Shown here: in pieces, positions 38,202 to 52,154 of the stretch
Position numbering within the stretch: the stretch's first letter is position 1
Layout: each line of letters begins with the position of its first letter
DNA from: Archegozetes longisetosus
Taxonomy: Eukaryota; Arthropoda; Arachnida; Sarcoptiformes; Trhypochthoniidae
Length of the DNA stretch: 64,000 nucleotides
Direction of reading: 5' to 3'
Assembly: GCA_018873245.2 (NCBI GenBank)
Contig: JAEMBT020000008.1
Location: 15,996,090-16,060,089, forward strand
Translations under genes and position numbers: made by a program
Notes under the pieces: generated by a model
What the model was told of the DNA's origin: nothing
Seen by the model: only the letters and a program-made list of their open reading frames with translations
Database searches by the model: none

Positions 38202-41200
38202 TCATTTATCTGTTTGACACGATATGTCAACTCTGATCGAATCGTAAGTAGTGAAATGCTGAACATCGCAACCTTCTTCTGGTGGTAAGAAAGGCTGCGA
38301 TAGTTTTTCTAATTTAGTTGATTCTGAACTGCGGTTTGCAGTTACTGAAAACGACGAATCCGTTTCCTTACTAGGCTTTCTGTCAGATGAACTTAATCTA
38401 TTCGAGTTAGAGTTTGCTAACCACGACCCTTGCAATCGTTGAGGTTGACCTTTAATACATAATCATTATATTGAATCAAATGTCTTACGATGTGAATATA
38501 ACTTAATGAATACCTCTTTGTTTCTTAAAAGTTCCAGTTTTTACGAGTTGAATCCATGCATTTCTCGCCTCTGGATATTGTAGACATCGAACCAGGAATA
38601 TGAAGAATCCTTGAAGAGAGTTTGCCAACGAAAATATATATTGAAATACTAATTTCATCTCCCCGATGGCAATTCCACCGAAAATCCAGGACACGCCTAA
38701 CAGAGTCATTACAGTGAACGCACCGCGAATTTGAGACATACTGACGAGACCTAAAAATCAATTCATTAAAAATTTTTCGTAAATAAGTTATTATTCAAAT
38801 TATTTTGATAAATTATGAAGATTTCGTCGCAGATCTCAAGTTTTTAGTCTCAAGAATTCCAGTCATTCTAAAAAGTAATTTTACTAGTTTTCAGATCTTC
38901 CTGTTCCAATCAATTTTTTATTTTACTATTTTCTTGAATGGTAACTTATTTATATCTTTCCAAACCATTGACTTAGTCCTGTTTTTCTTAAAAACATATA
39001 AATTTGTTCTTAAAAATCGAATGGAATTCTTATAACTTTGGCTTCAAACAAATAAGACGACATTTGAGTTCAACTTAGAAAAAAGCAAATGAGTCAAATC
39101 AGCGTTTTAAAAAAAATGTTATCATAAATTTAAGACTAAAACTACATCTACGAAACAGAATATTCTTCATTTTTTGAAAAAATTGTTCTGCTAAGTAATA
39201 AAATTCTATTAATAACTTAAGCATTATCACTATATTATCTTAAACAAATATTTGGACAATTGATATAAAGTTCGTACTATGACACTGAGATCGTTTAGAA
39301 GTGTTCATTCTTGGGGTGAATAAAACTTTTGTTGCCAATACGAATACCGTAAAGTTGACAATAATAAGAACTGATGCTGGCATCAGATATGCGATATAGT
39401 AGACATCTGGAAACTTCGGAGATATCATACAACTGCAAATACAATATCTTGTTAGTATAACTTAGAGTTCCAAATTTTTACTCAATTGACAAGTTAAACA
39501 ACTTACTAATTATTTCTGTTGTGATAAGCTTCAGGTTTGATGAATACTGTGATAAATACCCAAAGGAAGGGTAGGCCTGAAAATGAATAATTTTCAAAAT
39601 TAAATGAGCACAAGTTTGCCATTATAATATTAGTTTCAAATAAGATAATAGAGAATACTAATTAATTCATATTTAGTTTGTTCTAAAATATTATTGATTT
39701 GGTCAGCATTTTTATCCCTAAAGTGAAAATCTCGATGGAGTTCATCTGGTTATTAATATAAGCACGTAAAGTAAATACAGACCCCAAGCGGTAGTAGTTC
39801 TCTTTAGCATGAAATGAGTTTCCGCAGTCGCGAATACATGTATTAATAATTGGTAAATATGAATTGCTTCGACACACATCCAAGAAAGTGATGTAAATAC
39901 GAAGTAGTGGATCAGAATGGCCACAAGAGCACACGAATCGTTCAGACCAAATACTGATTCTTCAGATCCAATAATGAATGATATATTTAATCCCATCAAT
40001 GATATACAGAGATGTATAAGAATTTTACCAGAATTATCACGATTTAGACACCTTTTTCAAACGATAAACAAGGTTCAAGCTTTGAAAAAATTCTTGGCTC
40101 TAGTTCGCAGTCGGAATTCAGCTATTGAATCTCAAGCAGCGGAGTTTCGTTTTATAGTGTTGTGGAAAGTGCTATCTCGCTACTCTAACTTAACCTGTTT
40201 CTATGGTAAGTTTGGTTAGGTATGGTTATATGTTAGTTCGAGATGCAATAATCCAAACCGATATTCCGTACCAAAGCCGATTTTTATACTTTTTCAAAAA
40301 TACCAAACATCGTATAAGTAAAATACCTGAATATTGAATAAGTAACTAAAGTCAAACAGAGTCCAATAATAGATAAATAACAGCCAATGTAAGTGATTGT
40401 GGATAATATAACGACATCTTCAGTGTTTTCATATGGGGTCAAGTCAAAGAGTACAGAAAATGCGGTTAAATGTGATGAATGACAGATAATAGACTTATTA
40501 TTGAAGTTAGTTTCCGTTCTAATTCCTTCTGCTGACCAATTTCTTTTATTTTCATCCCAAAAGACACACTTAGCCAACAGATTAGTGAGATTGCAGTGAA
40601 AACATTGTACAATTACAATAACGGGTTCATTAAGTTTACTAATAGTTAAATTGCCAACAGTTGCCTGAATAACAGGCATTTCATTTTGTACGAATTCATT
40701 TTGTGAGCTTTTGAATAATTTTTGACTATTATAAGCAACGATTTGAACGCGAACTTCATTCAAATCTGTTCGCTCCAATGCTTTAATTAACGCCTCTGAT
40801 GGCAGTTTGATAAACGGCTGAATTGGCTTTAATTAAACAGAAACACTAATTAACTTTAATTAAATATTTATTAATTTTACCATTGAAAAGTTCGAAGGCT
40901 TCTGAAAATTAGGTTCAAATGAGATTTCTCTGCCCCTGTTGATATTCGATACATCAACCACTTTTGCTGCTATGTTTTTCTTATGCACAACGAATTCTTC
41001 GCCAGACGATAGCGGAACTACAGATAATATGTTATCGACATAGGTTGGACTAAAATTTAAAAAGCAAATTTATATTATTGCTAAGTAAAATTTATTTTCT
41101 AAGGCTTAAAATTACATTTTTTCATTTGTTGATTCATAGTAAGAATCTTCTGAGGCTAAAATATCATCAATAGTTTTTAAGATATGTTCCGTATTACTTT

Positions 41201-44200
41201 TGTTTTTTGAGGCAAATTTCATCAAATCCGTGAATTCAAGCTTATCGAAATTCAGTGTATTCGCCATCGCTCGAGGTAATTCAAACTAAATTAAGATAGA
41301 ACTTTTACTAAGTTAAATCAAGTCTAAAGATATTTGAAAAAATAACACAAGCACTATATAAACCTGTTCGTGACAATAGCTATCATTGATATTGCCCCAA
41401 ATGGCAGATCCGTTGGGCATTAACAGACATAATCGAGTGGCATAAGCCTTATTGTAAGGACACGGAATCGCTATCGTATCGCCATATTCTGTAGAATTCC
41501 AACTGAATACACCTTTCGGACTAATTGTTTTCTCGTATTTACATCTCACTGAAATAATTGAGTAAAAAGTGTTTTATTTAAAATATTTACACTCAAACTT
41601 TTAATCGAAATCTAATGAAAAAAGTACAAACCTTTTTGTTGACATAAATCTCCTTCAAATCCATGCCTACAAACACACTTAGGATTTCTATCGTAAGTGT
41701 TAAGACAAGTGCCATTATTAATACATGGACATAACTTATTTGTTTGGCACTTTGAGCCTAAGATTCCGTAAGGACACACACAAACTCCATTTGAATTAGG
41801 TTTACAAAAACCGTTTGAGCCACAATCGCCTTTTGGATCAACACAATTTAAGATTAAGATAGGTCATCTCATCTAAAATTGACGTCAAAAATACTTACAA
41901 TTATTTCGTGACGTGAAGTATTGAACGTCAGTTGGAGTTCCGATGCCTCGTTCATTCCAAGCATATATTTGTAGTGAATAATTGGTATTCGACTCGATTT
42001 CATACAGAACAAAGCACTCGAACCTAAGTGTCAATCATATAAGCATTTAGAATAATTTGAAAGATCGTTAAATTCTGTCATTGAGTCAGAAATTATAACA
42101 ATGACTGAGCTAGTTTCATATTTAATTGTACAAATGCATATCCAAATATATTGAACCCCTTAAAAACTTGATAGTTATCTGCAAAGCAAACTTAAGGTTT
42201 GAAAAGTAAGACACTTATAAAATAAGGTAAGTCTATAAAAATTGTCCACAAGTTTAACGTTGGTAAACCAATTTGCGAAAAGGTGTTTTTCTCTAACAAA
42301 TCAATGATAGAAGAGCGACAAAATAGACGTTCGACTAAATAAATAAGTTGAGAGCACTGTTTAGCGTCAGTTATACAGATAATAAGCAGAAACATATCTT
42401 GTATATACTTTAACTATTCGTAAAGCTGTCAAAAAGGTTGGATCAGTCAATAGGAATTCGTGATATTTGCATATTATCACTAGTTTTATAAATGTTATTT
42501 AACTAAGTCATTCGCTTCATCTAAAGCTGAGCAATAATAGTGGAAAAACATAACTTGCGCGTAACGCCATACTTCAATTAATAATTTGTAACACTTCAAA
42601 GTGTTACTAGTTTAGTTGTGTTTAAAATTAACACATAAGAATTCAATTTTAATGTTCTGCGACTTTTACGTTTTAATATTTTTGTTGCGCTTCTCAGTTT
42701 AAGGATTTTTTGGCATAGCTAACATTTTGACACGAGTCAAACTAAAGAGTGGGGAATGCGAGCAACACAATAAACCAATCCTTAATTATTTGAAAAACTT
42801 ATAACTTATGCTAACAGCTCAAACTTTTGGTCAAAAATCAAAAATACATTTAAACGAGTCTAGTTTTCCGTGGAAAAGATCAGTTATTCTAGTTTTAGGT
42901 CTAGTTTTTATGTGAATTTGCTCGAAGTAATAGTGATTCATATCTATTTTTATGGGAAATGAGTTCTCGCTATGGGTCGCTTATATGGAAGTTTGCAATT
43001 TCAAATATTAAAATTGTCTTTACTAATACATCTATTAACTAATTGATAGTCTGATCAAAGCATGTCAAGTTGCCATTACGTAGCGTTTAAAAGAGTGCTC
43101 TGTTATACGAATGAGACCCGTTCGTGCAGACGTCCTCCAAAAGATAGTTACGTTATTGGTATGACATAACATTATAACAATTTATGTTTGCGATAATTCA
43201 AAATTGAATAGAATAAAGGTATATGGCACTCCAACCGCGAAAAAACAACTTTAACAACTCTTTGCGAAAATTTACAAAACATCAAATTTTTAAAACTTTC
43301 CGATAAAAATAAAGCTATGTAAAATAATTTATTTGAAAAACTTGTCAGTAGATTGTTGCAAATTGTTTGAAATTTTCACATGCTTTTATATATTACGAAT
43401 CCTTGGCTGCAACTTACTTGTTATTGTCAGTAGTGATATTAATAGTAGTTGGTTTTGTCTCGTGTTCTCCTTTATATTTGATTAAATATCCTTTAACTGA
43501 TTCATTTAATGGCATTGACCAACAAATATGAGCAGTCATTTGTTGAACAAATACTGATGCGATCAAAGGAGCTGAAAATGAAAAATGCCAAAGTTAATGA
43601 AACAAAGTCTGTTTGTTAATGTCTGTTAATGGCTTATTTTTGATTGTACCTGAAGGACCTGTATCGATCTTTATTTCAACAAAAGTAGTACCGTATCTGG
43701 TGGGAGAGCCTGTGTCCTGAGCTTTTATTGTGATTAAATACAGTTTTGGGTTGACAGCAATTCTATCAGATACTATTAATTGGCCTGAAGTTGAATTAAT
43801 ATCGAATGGCAAGTGCATCATAGAGTTTGAGATTAAGGAATAAAATATGCGCGAATTGTAATCAACTTGATCTTTATCTGTCGCTTGGACTTTAAGTATT
43901 TTAGACCCAACAGGAGACGAATTATGTATCGACAAATTGTATTTGCTGCGTGAAAATTCTGGTTCAAATTGATTGAATGCGCTCACGATAATTGATAGTG
44001 GCATTGATGTGTTCGTTATCCTGTTATTATGGCAAACACCAAGCGCTAATACAGTGATCTAAATTGTAGACAAAGTTTTGTTCAAAACTTAAATCAGAAA
44101 AAATTAGTTTGAAAGATCATACTGAAATATGGTGAGACAGACAAAGATACATTAGCATAAAGGAAATATAATACTCAACAAATCACATTAAATAAATAAA

Positions 44201-47200
44201 CAATCATTATTTTTTTTAAAGGAGTGTTCAAACTAATCCGTTGTTATTGAATTGCTTCTCTAAATAACTAAAGTTTGAAGTAGGAGTCCTTAAGTAGAAA
44301 AACTACAAATTACTTATAAAATATTTATGATAACTGAATACATGCAATTTTTTCTCATAAATTTACGTAAAATTTACTTCGAGTAAACACTAGTTAAGAA
44401 ATCTGAATCAGAAACTTCAAAGTTGCGAGTAAAAATTGCATTTTATAAACCAATGTATTTTAGAAATACTAAGATAGATTAAATGTAATTTAAATATAAA
44501 TCTTCTTTATTTATTGTTTCATTTGGGAAAACCTCGCTTTTCAAGTCTGACCCGTCATTTGGCTCATTTTGAACGTTAGGAAACCTAACCTCACGCTCAA
44601 TAATTCACGTTTCAATTTAATAATCAAATGTTAATCAACAACAATAACTTATTGGTATATCGGCAGATAATTTAGAATGATTAAACCTTGTAGATCAGGT
44701 TTATTTCAATGATAATCTATGCTAATGTAATGTACATATTTTAGTCCTCATTATCAGTCGAATAATTTCTATTTAAATAGTTGCAACAATAATATTCAAT
44801 TGAATAAAAAAACGAAAGGAAAGTTATCCGACTTGAAGGCAAGTTTAGGATAATTGATGCAAGATTTCAGTATTTTAGAACGATCAAAGAGGAATCTAAA
44901 TGATTTTCAGAGAAAGCTTTATTAAACAACTTCATCGGCTCTACTAATCATATGCAGATTTGGGTTAAATTTCATTGATCTAAGGAGTATACTATCGAAA
45001 GTAACCACTATTAATAGCATATTCAACAAAACTTGCATAAAAATCACACTAAAGGCAGACTTTTTGAGCCATCCAAATTTTTGACTACTTCAGAGTATAA
45101 ATACAGAAATATCAGAGCTCTCACTAATGTTTTTGAAGAAAAGCTATTTTGAATGGCCAATTAGCATAAAATGAATTAATTTAATGTGAGAATCGTTTAC
45201 TAGTGCTTTTATTTTGTCAGATACATCAAGTTTTTAATCAGTTCTAATTATCAGAGTATAGATTAACTGTTTCAGTAAAGTGTTCGTTCATCACGTTTCC
45301 GACTCGTTTTAGGCGTACAATTAAATCTGATTCAGAGATCAATTATTGATTATTCGAAGTTTGTCATAAAACCATTAATAAAGAGTTGTTCAAATGCACA
45401 AAACTTTGAAAGTAATTAAAAAATTAAAAAAACAGTGAACCTATTTTTAGAAAAGTGTGTCAATTTAGGTAAGAAATAAAGGTATACGACAAATTTGGTA
45501 TAAAGTTAAGAACAAATACAGAAAAGGAGTGTTAATAAACATCATTATCAAAAGTAAACAAAACGTATAAGAAGGCAAACAGGAAATGTTACGAACAGCA
45601 AAATTACAATTCTATAAGCAATAAACAAATGAGTATATGAATGACTAACGTTGTACTTTTGTCCGATGCCTCGATCAATTTTTCTTCTTGTGCTAACTTT
45701 TGCCGACGAAGGGTTCACGTTGAAATATAGGTAATCATCGAAAGGCGCTAATTTGTATTCTATTTTTTGCGAACTACTATTCATAGGAAGATAATACGCT
45801 TGAAGTGTTACAATTTCAACATTGGCCGGTGCGCTTTCGTATATTCGTGTCTCATACAAAAGGGGTTTAAAATGTAACGTGTTGGTCATGCCTATAAAGA
45901 TATGTCAAATAAGACAAGTTCATTCAAACTGCTTTTAGTTAGTTAGTGAAAATTGCTTTTGATTTTGTTTTACAAGTATTTCAATAATAAAGTTGTGATG
46001 AGTTGGGAGGAGAACAAATGAAAAAGATTTAATACTGAATTATTAATAGTACGGTTTTGACACCGCACCCAATTCTAGTAATAAAAGAACTTCTTTACCA
46101 AAAAATAAAAAAATATGTCATAACAATAAATGATTGACTGGAATAACTTTTCTTCCACTAAGACTTTAGCTGGATTTCAAGTCTGAATAAAAGTTTAGCT
46201 AATTAAATCTGTATGGCATTATCTAAAGAAAAAACAATAGTTTGCCTAATATTATGAATGGCTCACTTTCAGATGCGAACAGATGTTTCCAATCGCAAGT
46301 TTGCGTCCTCTAGATTAAACTCAAAGTTTGAAAATTAAGTTTAGCGCAACATTATTGTATTTCTTAATAATGAGCTCAGCCAACTATTAGTTTTCAAGAT
46401 ATTAACTGACTACAAATTTTAAAAATCAAGCATTAGGACTCTAAATAAAATTCATTTTTGTAAAGTTGTAGATAAAGTTTAACAGATAGCTCTGTCTTAA
46501 AATAGTCTGATTGGATTTGAATTTATGTGAAAATAATTTGAGTCATTTCTTTACGTAGAACGGAAATTGAGTGAAATAGTGCTGGACAACATTGCAATAG
46601 GCACAAAAGTGAGTCATTCGTCCAAAGGTAAAAGTTTGACGAAAGTGAGCTATGCCGAAATGTGTGGTTACTTCATCATTCAACTGAACAAATTGCCTCT
46701 TGAAAAGATGATAAGGATTCATTTTATAAACCATAAAGTTGTGAATAAACATCTTAAAACATTACGTTGTATTGTATTGAGCTTTAATTTGATGTCCTTA
46801 ACTAAATTCATACAAGTTTTTGTTTATTGCTAAAATTTACTAAACTTTTAAGACTTAAAGTAAGTCAAATACTTCAAGTATTATTGACAGTTCCGCATTG
46901 TTTAGATACTAATGAATGTGAGCCTTTTCTATGGCAACATCTGTTTACCTGCAAAAAGGCTAAAAAGATCAAAAGAATCAGAGTTTGGTCTCAATTACAG
47001 ACTGTGTTAGAAATATACAAATAGTGAGCGAAGTCAAGATAATTGAATTGAATCTATAGCTTTCTAAATCAATAAACAACGTAATGATATAGTGATCGCA
47101 ATTTAACCTTCAATAAAGTGTCTGAAAAAATAAAAGTTTGTCATTTATTAAACAGTAATTAGGAGTGCAAACCATTTAATACTTTGTTTGCGAAACATAC

Positions 47201-47765
47201 TTAAAAACATGTATACCATATCCTATCCAATTCAAAACAAAACAAATCAAATCTGTTTCTATTTTTATTGATGAGCTTCAAATCTTGAAATATTTTTCGA
47301 GAGCACTTTAAAAAGTAATCGAAACTTTAAACTGTAGCATTTGCCAGTTCAAGTGAAGCCGCAAGTTCAATGTTTATTATTTCTCTCTATTTCAATTGTG
47401 CATAAACCACATTTTGATAACAATTAAAGCTAATGAATCACACTTAACGTCAAATAATCTTCTGATAACACAACAAAGATTGCAATTAAGCGATTAAATT
47501 CTTGCCATACTTCTCATTTAAGTCAGTTTTGAGATTCGAGTTAAAAACATTTCAAATTTCGGTCATTCGAATAAAAAACATTTAATTGATGACAAACAAA
47601 TGAGCTAAATCATTTTAAATCAGTTTAACTAGTAAAAAATGCGACTCTCATGCAATTTAAAGTTTGATCAATTTACACAAAATAAAACTATTTCTTACCA
47701 TTTGGTTGTAAACAGAAATGTAGTGATACGGTCACTATTAATATTGAAAAACTCAATCCATTCAT
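38202..47765 (-). CDS. Adhesion GPCR with cadherin, FN3, EGF and HRM ectodomain
   Basis: Fifteen exons: 47699-47765, 45650-45891, 43650-44058, 43418-43571, 41899-42023, 41632-about 41872, 41364-41548, 41116-41285, 40881-41049, 40327-40826, 39783-40051, 39507-39576, 39278-39432, 38514-38750, 38202-38449; about 1079 aa. Order: signal peptide (MNGLSFSILIVTVSLHFCL); cadherin 1 (LLYETRIYESAP, RRKIDRGIGQKYNITVLA); cadherin 2 (SPVGSKILKVQATDKD, AQDTGSP); FN3 (ICWSMPLNESVKGYLIKY, AWNERGIGTPT); two six-Cys EGFs; HRM domain (IPCPYNKAYATRLC); GAIN ending in GPS CVFWD...CHSSHLTAFSVL; seven TMs (SLSWMCVEAIHIY, RGAFTVMTLLGVSWIFGG); Ser-rich tail ending QTDK. Family knowledge: such receptors self-cleave at HL/T and signal in cell contact. 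All joins close in phase except the entry to the EGF exon (see findings). Confidence 0.88.
42024..43417. other. Adhesion-GPCR intron within FN3
   Basis: 1.4 kb intron splitting the FN3 domain. AT-rich, nothing recognised inside. Confidence 0.6.
44059..45649. other. Adhesion-GPCR intron within cadherin 1
   Basis: 1.6 kb intron interrupting the first cadherin repeat at a codon boundary. No gene or repeat recognised. Confidence 0.6.
45892..47698. other. Adhesion-GPCR intron after the signal-peptide exon
   Basis: 1.8 kb intron. The open frames within it, 46543-47024 on both strands, look like chance. Confidence 0.55.
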
Positions 47766-50012
47766 AATTAATCAATTAAAACAAGTTAATTGTGTTCATA
47801 ATTGTTTAAAAAAATAAGATCGTATACAGTAAACGTGAATAGTTACAACATTGAACACAATAACTAAAAGAGAAAAACTGATTAAGTAAACACAGTGACT
47901 TTTGCACGCAGGATAATTGACTAAATTATGCTGCGAATAAAGTGTTACATAACGACTCAAATGTTTCTTTAGAGATAAGGTTTTATTTTCATTAGAATTG
48001 ATATCATAGCTGACGAGTTAATCACAGTTTTTTAGGTACAGAGACATATGGAAGCGTAGTTCAGACGACTCAATGCCGTTCTCGCACTTATCGATAAGTT
48101 TGACTCAAACTTTATAAGTGCTTTAAATTTTGCTAAACTAATGCAAATTGTGAACAAAGTTCATAAAAACCTCCTACGCAACTGTTGTATTGCGATGGGT
48201 ATACTCAAAGCCAATAAGAATGTGCTTTGTGTTAGGGCCCAACCTATAGACACTCCAAACACGTCTATTTTGATAACCACTTTTAACCCTTTGCTTCAAA
48301 CGTCTAATTGCAGTGCCTTCAAAATAATTAATAAATATTCTAATTTTTTATTTATGATTTTCACAAAACTTTTTGAGAAAATCACTTAAAGGATAACTTT
48401 TGGTAAAACTTTGAACAGAAAAAACTTGTGTAACAACTTTTGGCTCTACCTATAGTCTTGTGTTGAAATAAATTGATATGCAAATCAAATATTGGGAATT
48501 CCACTAGAAAAGTTCGTACGATTGTTCAATTTTGCTGTGCTTTCTCATTAAGTGTAGCTCATATTCTAAAAGTAGTGGCCTATTAGCAAAATACTTTTTC
48601 CGAGTCAATCAATAACTGCACAGTTTCAATATAGTAATTACTTTATTTCTAATAAAACTTCTGGTTATTCACTAATATGTTTAGTGATTAAAACATGATT
48701 AATAACTGGAATCTTAATTATGGGCTTACTGCGCTCAAACGAGTAATTATATTAAACTTATGGCACTCAATTTGCTAACTCTTGCGTTCTATTACTTTGT
48801 TTTGCCCAAATATGTTTTTGAAACTACAGCTAAATTTACTCAATTTTACTCTCAATCAATAAGTCCGTTGCGAACGTCCAGTAAATGGTTGTAGTTTAGA
48901 ACTTTGTACCTGTTTAACCTCGCATTGTAATACATGTGAATTTGTATGAATTTTCAAGCTTTTGTTCATCACAGGTACTTATAACTCGTATATAAAGGGC
49001 AGAAGGGGTTGAGGTTTCACTCTGTTAAAACATGTCTGTAAAAGTGAATTTGCACTGTGCAAAGCTTCATCAATTAGATAGTAATTTATCCAAAGTTGAA
49101 AATTTAAAACATTCAATTGTCTCAAATAATTATTAGAAGCGTAATTATTGATCTAAAAATGGATCATTTCATAAGTTTGTTGATTGCGTAGATCATCTGT
49201 TAAACCGATCGTTTTCCCTTCTCACTTTGGTATTTGACCAGTAGTCATGACAAGTAGTCATTTAACTTTAATATTTTTGGAGTTCAAAACTTATTAAACT
49301 ATCATCTTAAAAAATTGATAGGCTCTTCAAAATACTATTATGAATTTTCATCTATTAAAGACATGTATTTAAAACGAGAAGCTTTAAAATGAATACACCA
49401 ATTACTTCTACTCCTGTAATTAAATTCAAAATTTAAGGACAAATTTAAGGACATATCTCGTGAGATTTGAATCCTTAAAAACAATGTATTATGTTTTGTA
49501 AAATGGCACGTATTGCTACAAATGACGCTCATCATTTTTGCTAGGATTATAATTTTGTTAACTTTTAAGCCGTTCACTTTATTGTTAAATAAGTCGTTTT
49601 ATAAAAGTGGTGCCGCCACCAGCGCTAAATAATTTAGTCTTATTGATAGCTCTTTGAGTTGTTTGGCGTCAAATGTAAACCATAAGTAGCATTACGTAAT
49701 AATGCAATAAGTGATCTGTTATTGTATCTCTTTTTGACTGATTGTTTGGGCATTACCCACTTTTGTGGCTTGTGGTTAGCCACTCTTCATTACATTTTTT
49801 CAATATTTTAAATTGATGCTTTACTTCAACTTCAAATAACTTTAATACAATGATCAAAATAATAGATTGGGATTCAAATTTGAAAAATAATTGATCTACA
49901 AGGATCTGTACTTTTTGAGTGGATAACAATTTATAAATGAGTTGATTGGTTTGGAAGTTGATTTACATAATTGTTTCACTATGAGTTTTAGCAGCGCATT
50001 AGAGGAGACTGA
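47766..50012. other. Intergenic, 2.2 kb
   Basis: It lies between the start of the adhesion GPCR and the end of the chitinase, so it holds the GPCR promoter. AT-rich, no gene seen. Confidence 0.4.
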
Positions 50013-52154
50013 TCAATCCTTGCATTCAGGTCTATTGACCGAACTAGCCCAATTGCAAACGCTACTCTCGCAATCGAAATAAGTACCAGATGTACATTGT
50101 TGTAATACAGGATTACCGCTAACGCATCGGTAGTATTTTGCGCAATCAGTTTCGTGAGGGTAAAAGTGCGTATCAGGATTACTGCAACTCAAAGCAGTGC
50201 ATTTAACAGAGCCTTGTGTCGAGCTCTGAGATGCTGAGGTTGAAGGATTTTCGGGTATTATCACTTCATAATCATTAAGATGTTTGTTCATTACTTTCAA
50301 TAGAGCATTCTTTTGGCCACAAATACCATTGAAGTCATCCATATCTATAGCCCAAGTCATTCCACCACCAAACCCCTCTTTTTTGATGTACTCCATTTTG
50401 ATGGCAATACTATCCTCGTCTTCATATCCGACCCAATCTTTCTTTTTATGAGCGTATGGAACTTTGCCAACGTCATCATATTTTTTAGTCCAGTTCGGAA
50501 GATCTTCACATATCTTTTGAAAAAATATGATCAAACTATTTATTTTGCGAATTCAATTTGAAGGCAAGCTAATCAATTGTGTAATGCTGTTTAAGTGAAA
50601 TAACCTCATAATAAGCTAGGAAACCAGATTCATTAGTATATTTTCCAGGAGTTCCAGCTTTGCCATATTCAGTCCAGGCTCCGAGTCCGTTATTATCTTC
50701 GGTACTTAGAGAGAATGTTCTGCCATAAAAGGGCACACCAACTATTATCTTGTGCTTTGGTGCACCGTATTGTTGCCATAAGTATGAACCATCGTTCTAA
50801 CAATTGAGTAGGAAATCATTACTAACTTATGATGAGAAACACGTAAACTACGCGACTATTAAATACGAATAGCTTTATATTCATTATTTTCATTACCACA
50901 TTAAGTAATTCATATCCCCATTGATCGTGAGATCTTTTGTAAAGAGGACTGTGAACGTCAGCATATCCAACCCAACTGCCTCTCAGATCATAAGTCATCA
51001 AATGAATCTGGTCTAATAATTCGCCTAATTTTTGGACTTCAAATCCTTCTTCGAGTCTAAATTTTGCTACTGGAACTGCTGCTGTTAATAGCCAGTTGTG
51101 CTTATTGAACACTTCTCTCAGTTCCTTAAATACAAAATTTGTAAGTCAAATATAACACAAAATCGTATGTAAACATTCATATTAGTTATTTATGAAAAAC
51201 TTCTTTTTGATTGAAAACACATTGATCTTTTTTTTGTAAAACAATTTCTTTGATTTATGTTTATTTTACCTGAACTAATAGCAAAAAGTTGGCTTTATCC
51301 TGTGGATATTTGCCATCTCTATCTATAGCTCCTGGATATTCCTTTGATCATAAAATAACATTAGAATTGCAATAAAATACAACCCAACATAAAGCACATG
51401 AATGAAAGAATCGAAGAGGTTTATTTCAAATTCAATTGAATATATCGCTTTCATCAAGTCTATTTATAACTAAACATACTTGAACTCAGTAAATTTATTC
51501 AGCAGATTTGAGAAGAGACATAAGGAGTTTGAACCTCAAACACACTGTTACTTCTGCTGATTGCATGTCTCTTCTATTTCTTTAATAAGAAAAGTCAGAT
51601 TTTATTTGTATCTTTCACTCACGCTAAAAAATGTTATCTTGTATTACCCAATCTAGATCGAATCCATCGAATCCATACTTAATCATAAAATTTTCGACAC
51701 TCTTTATGAATAGAGTGCGCCTCTCTTTAGTGCTGACCATATCGGAATATTTTTGTCCACCTTCTCCCCATCCACCGACAGCCACCATAGCTTTCAGTTT
51801 TGGGTTCTTATTTTTAAGGGCTACAAACTTTTGGAATCCACCTGAATACAGACGATAATCTTAGAACTCGAAGTAAAACTTTTGATTATTAAAAAAATGC
51901 TCATTACCATCATCGACATCATGTTTTTGATCCAAAATCAATACTTCCCAAGTAAGATTATTAACACCTACAAACGAATAAATAATATGAGTGCAAAGGT
52001 CTGTTGGAATGTCATCGATATCATAGTTCATGGGTTGAGGTCGAGTATAGGCCCAGTTGCTATAATAGCAAACTATTTTCGCAGGAATCACATTCTGTAT
52101 ATGAATCGCGAAAAAAATCGCAGTAACTAATACACTCTTATTATTTACTCCCAT
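50013..52154 (-). CDS. Secreted GH18 chitinase with C-terminal CBM14
   Basis: Six exons: 51908-52154, 51648-51841, 51270-51341, 50897-51124, 50605-50796, 50013-50513; 477 aa, all phases closing. A signal peptide ([13 protein letters not shown]) precedes [10 protein letters not shown]. The GH18 barrel has AMVAVGGWG, the catalytic DGFDLDWEYPG (acid Glu148, split by an intron after Trp147), [19 protein letters not shown] and [13 protein letters not shown] Thr/Ser-rich linker leads to a peritrophin-A (CBM14) domain with six Cys ([25 protein letters not shown]). It hydrolyses chitin by substrate-assisted catalysis, outside the cell, in cuticle turnover or digestion. The layout equals mite group-15-type chitinases (Der p 15 / Der f 15) and insect group chitinases with one catalytic and one binding domain. 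Confidence 0.95.

Noticed and set aside
39917-40219. 100-codon plus-strand frame
   Set aside because: Opposite the TM2-TM3 exon of the adhesion GPCR and the adjoining intron; no motif.
46543-47024. Overlapping open frames on both strands inside the adhesion-GPCR intron
   Set aside because: No start context, splice logic or motif; lengths are expected by chance.
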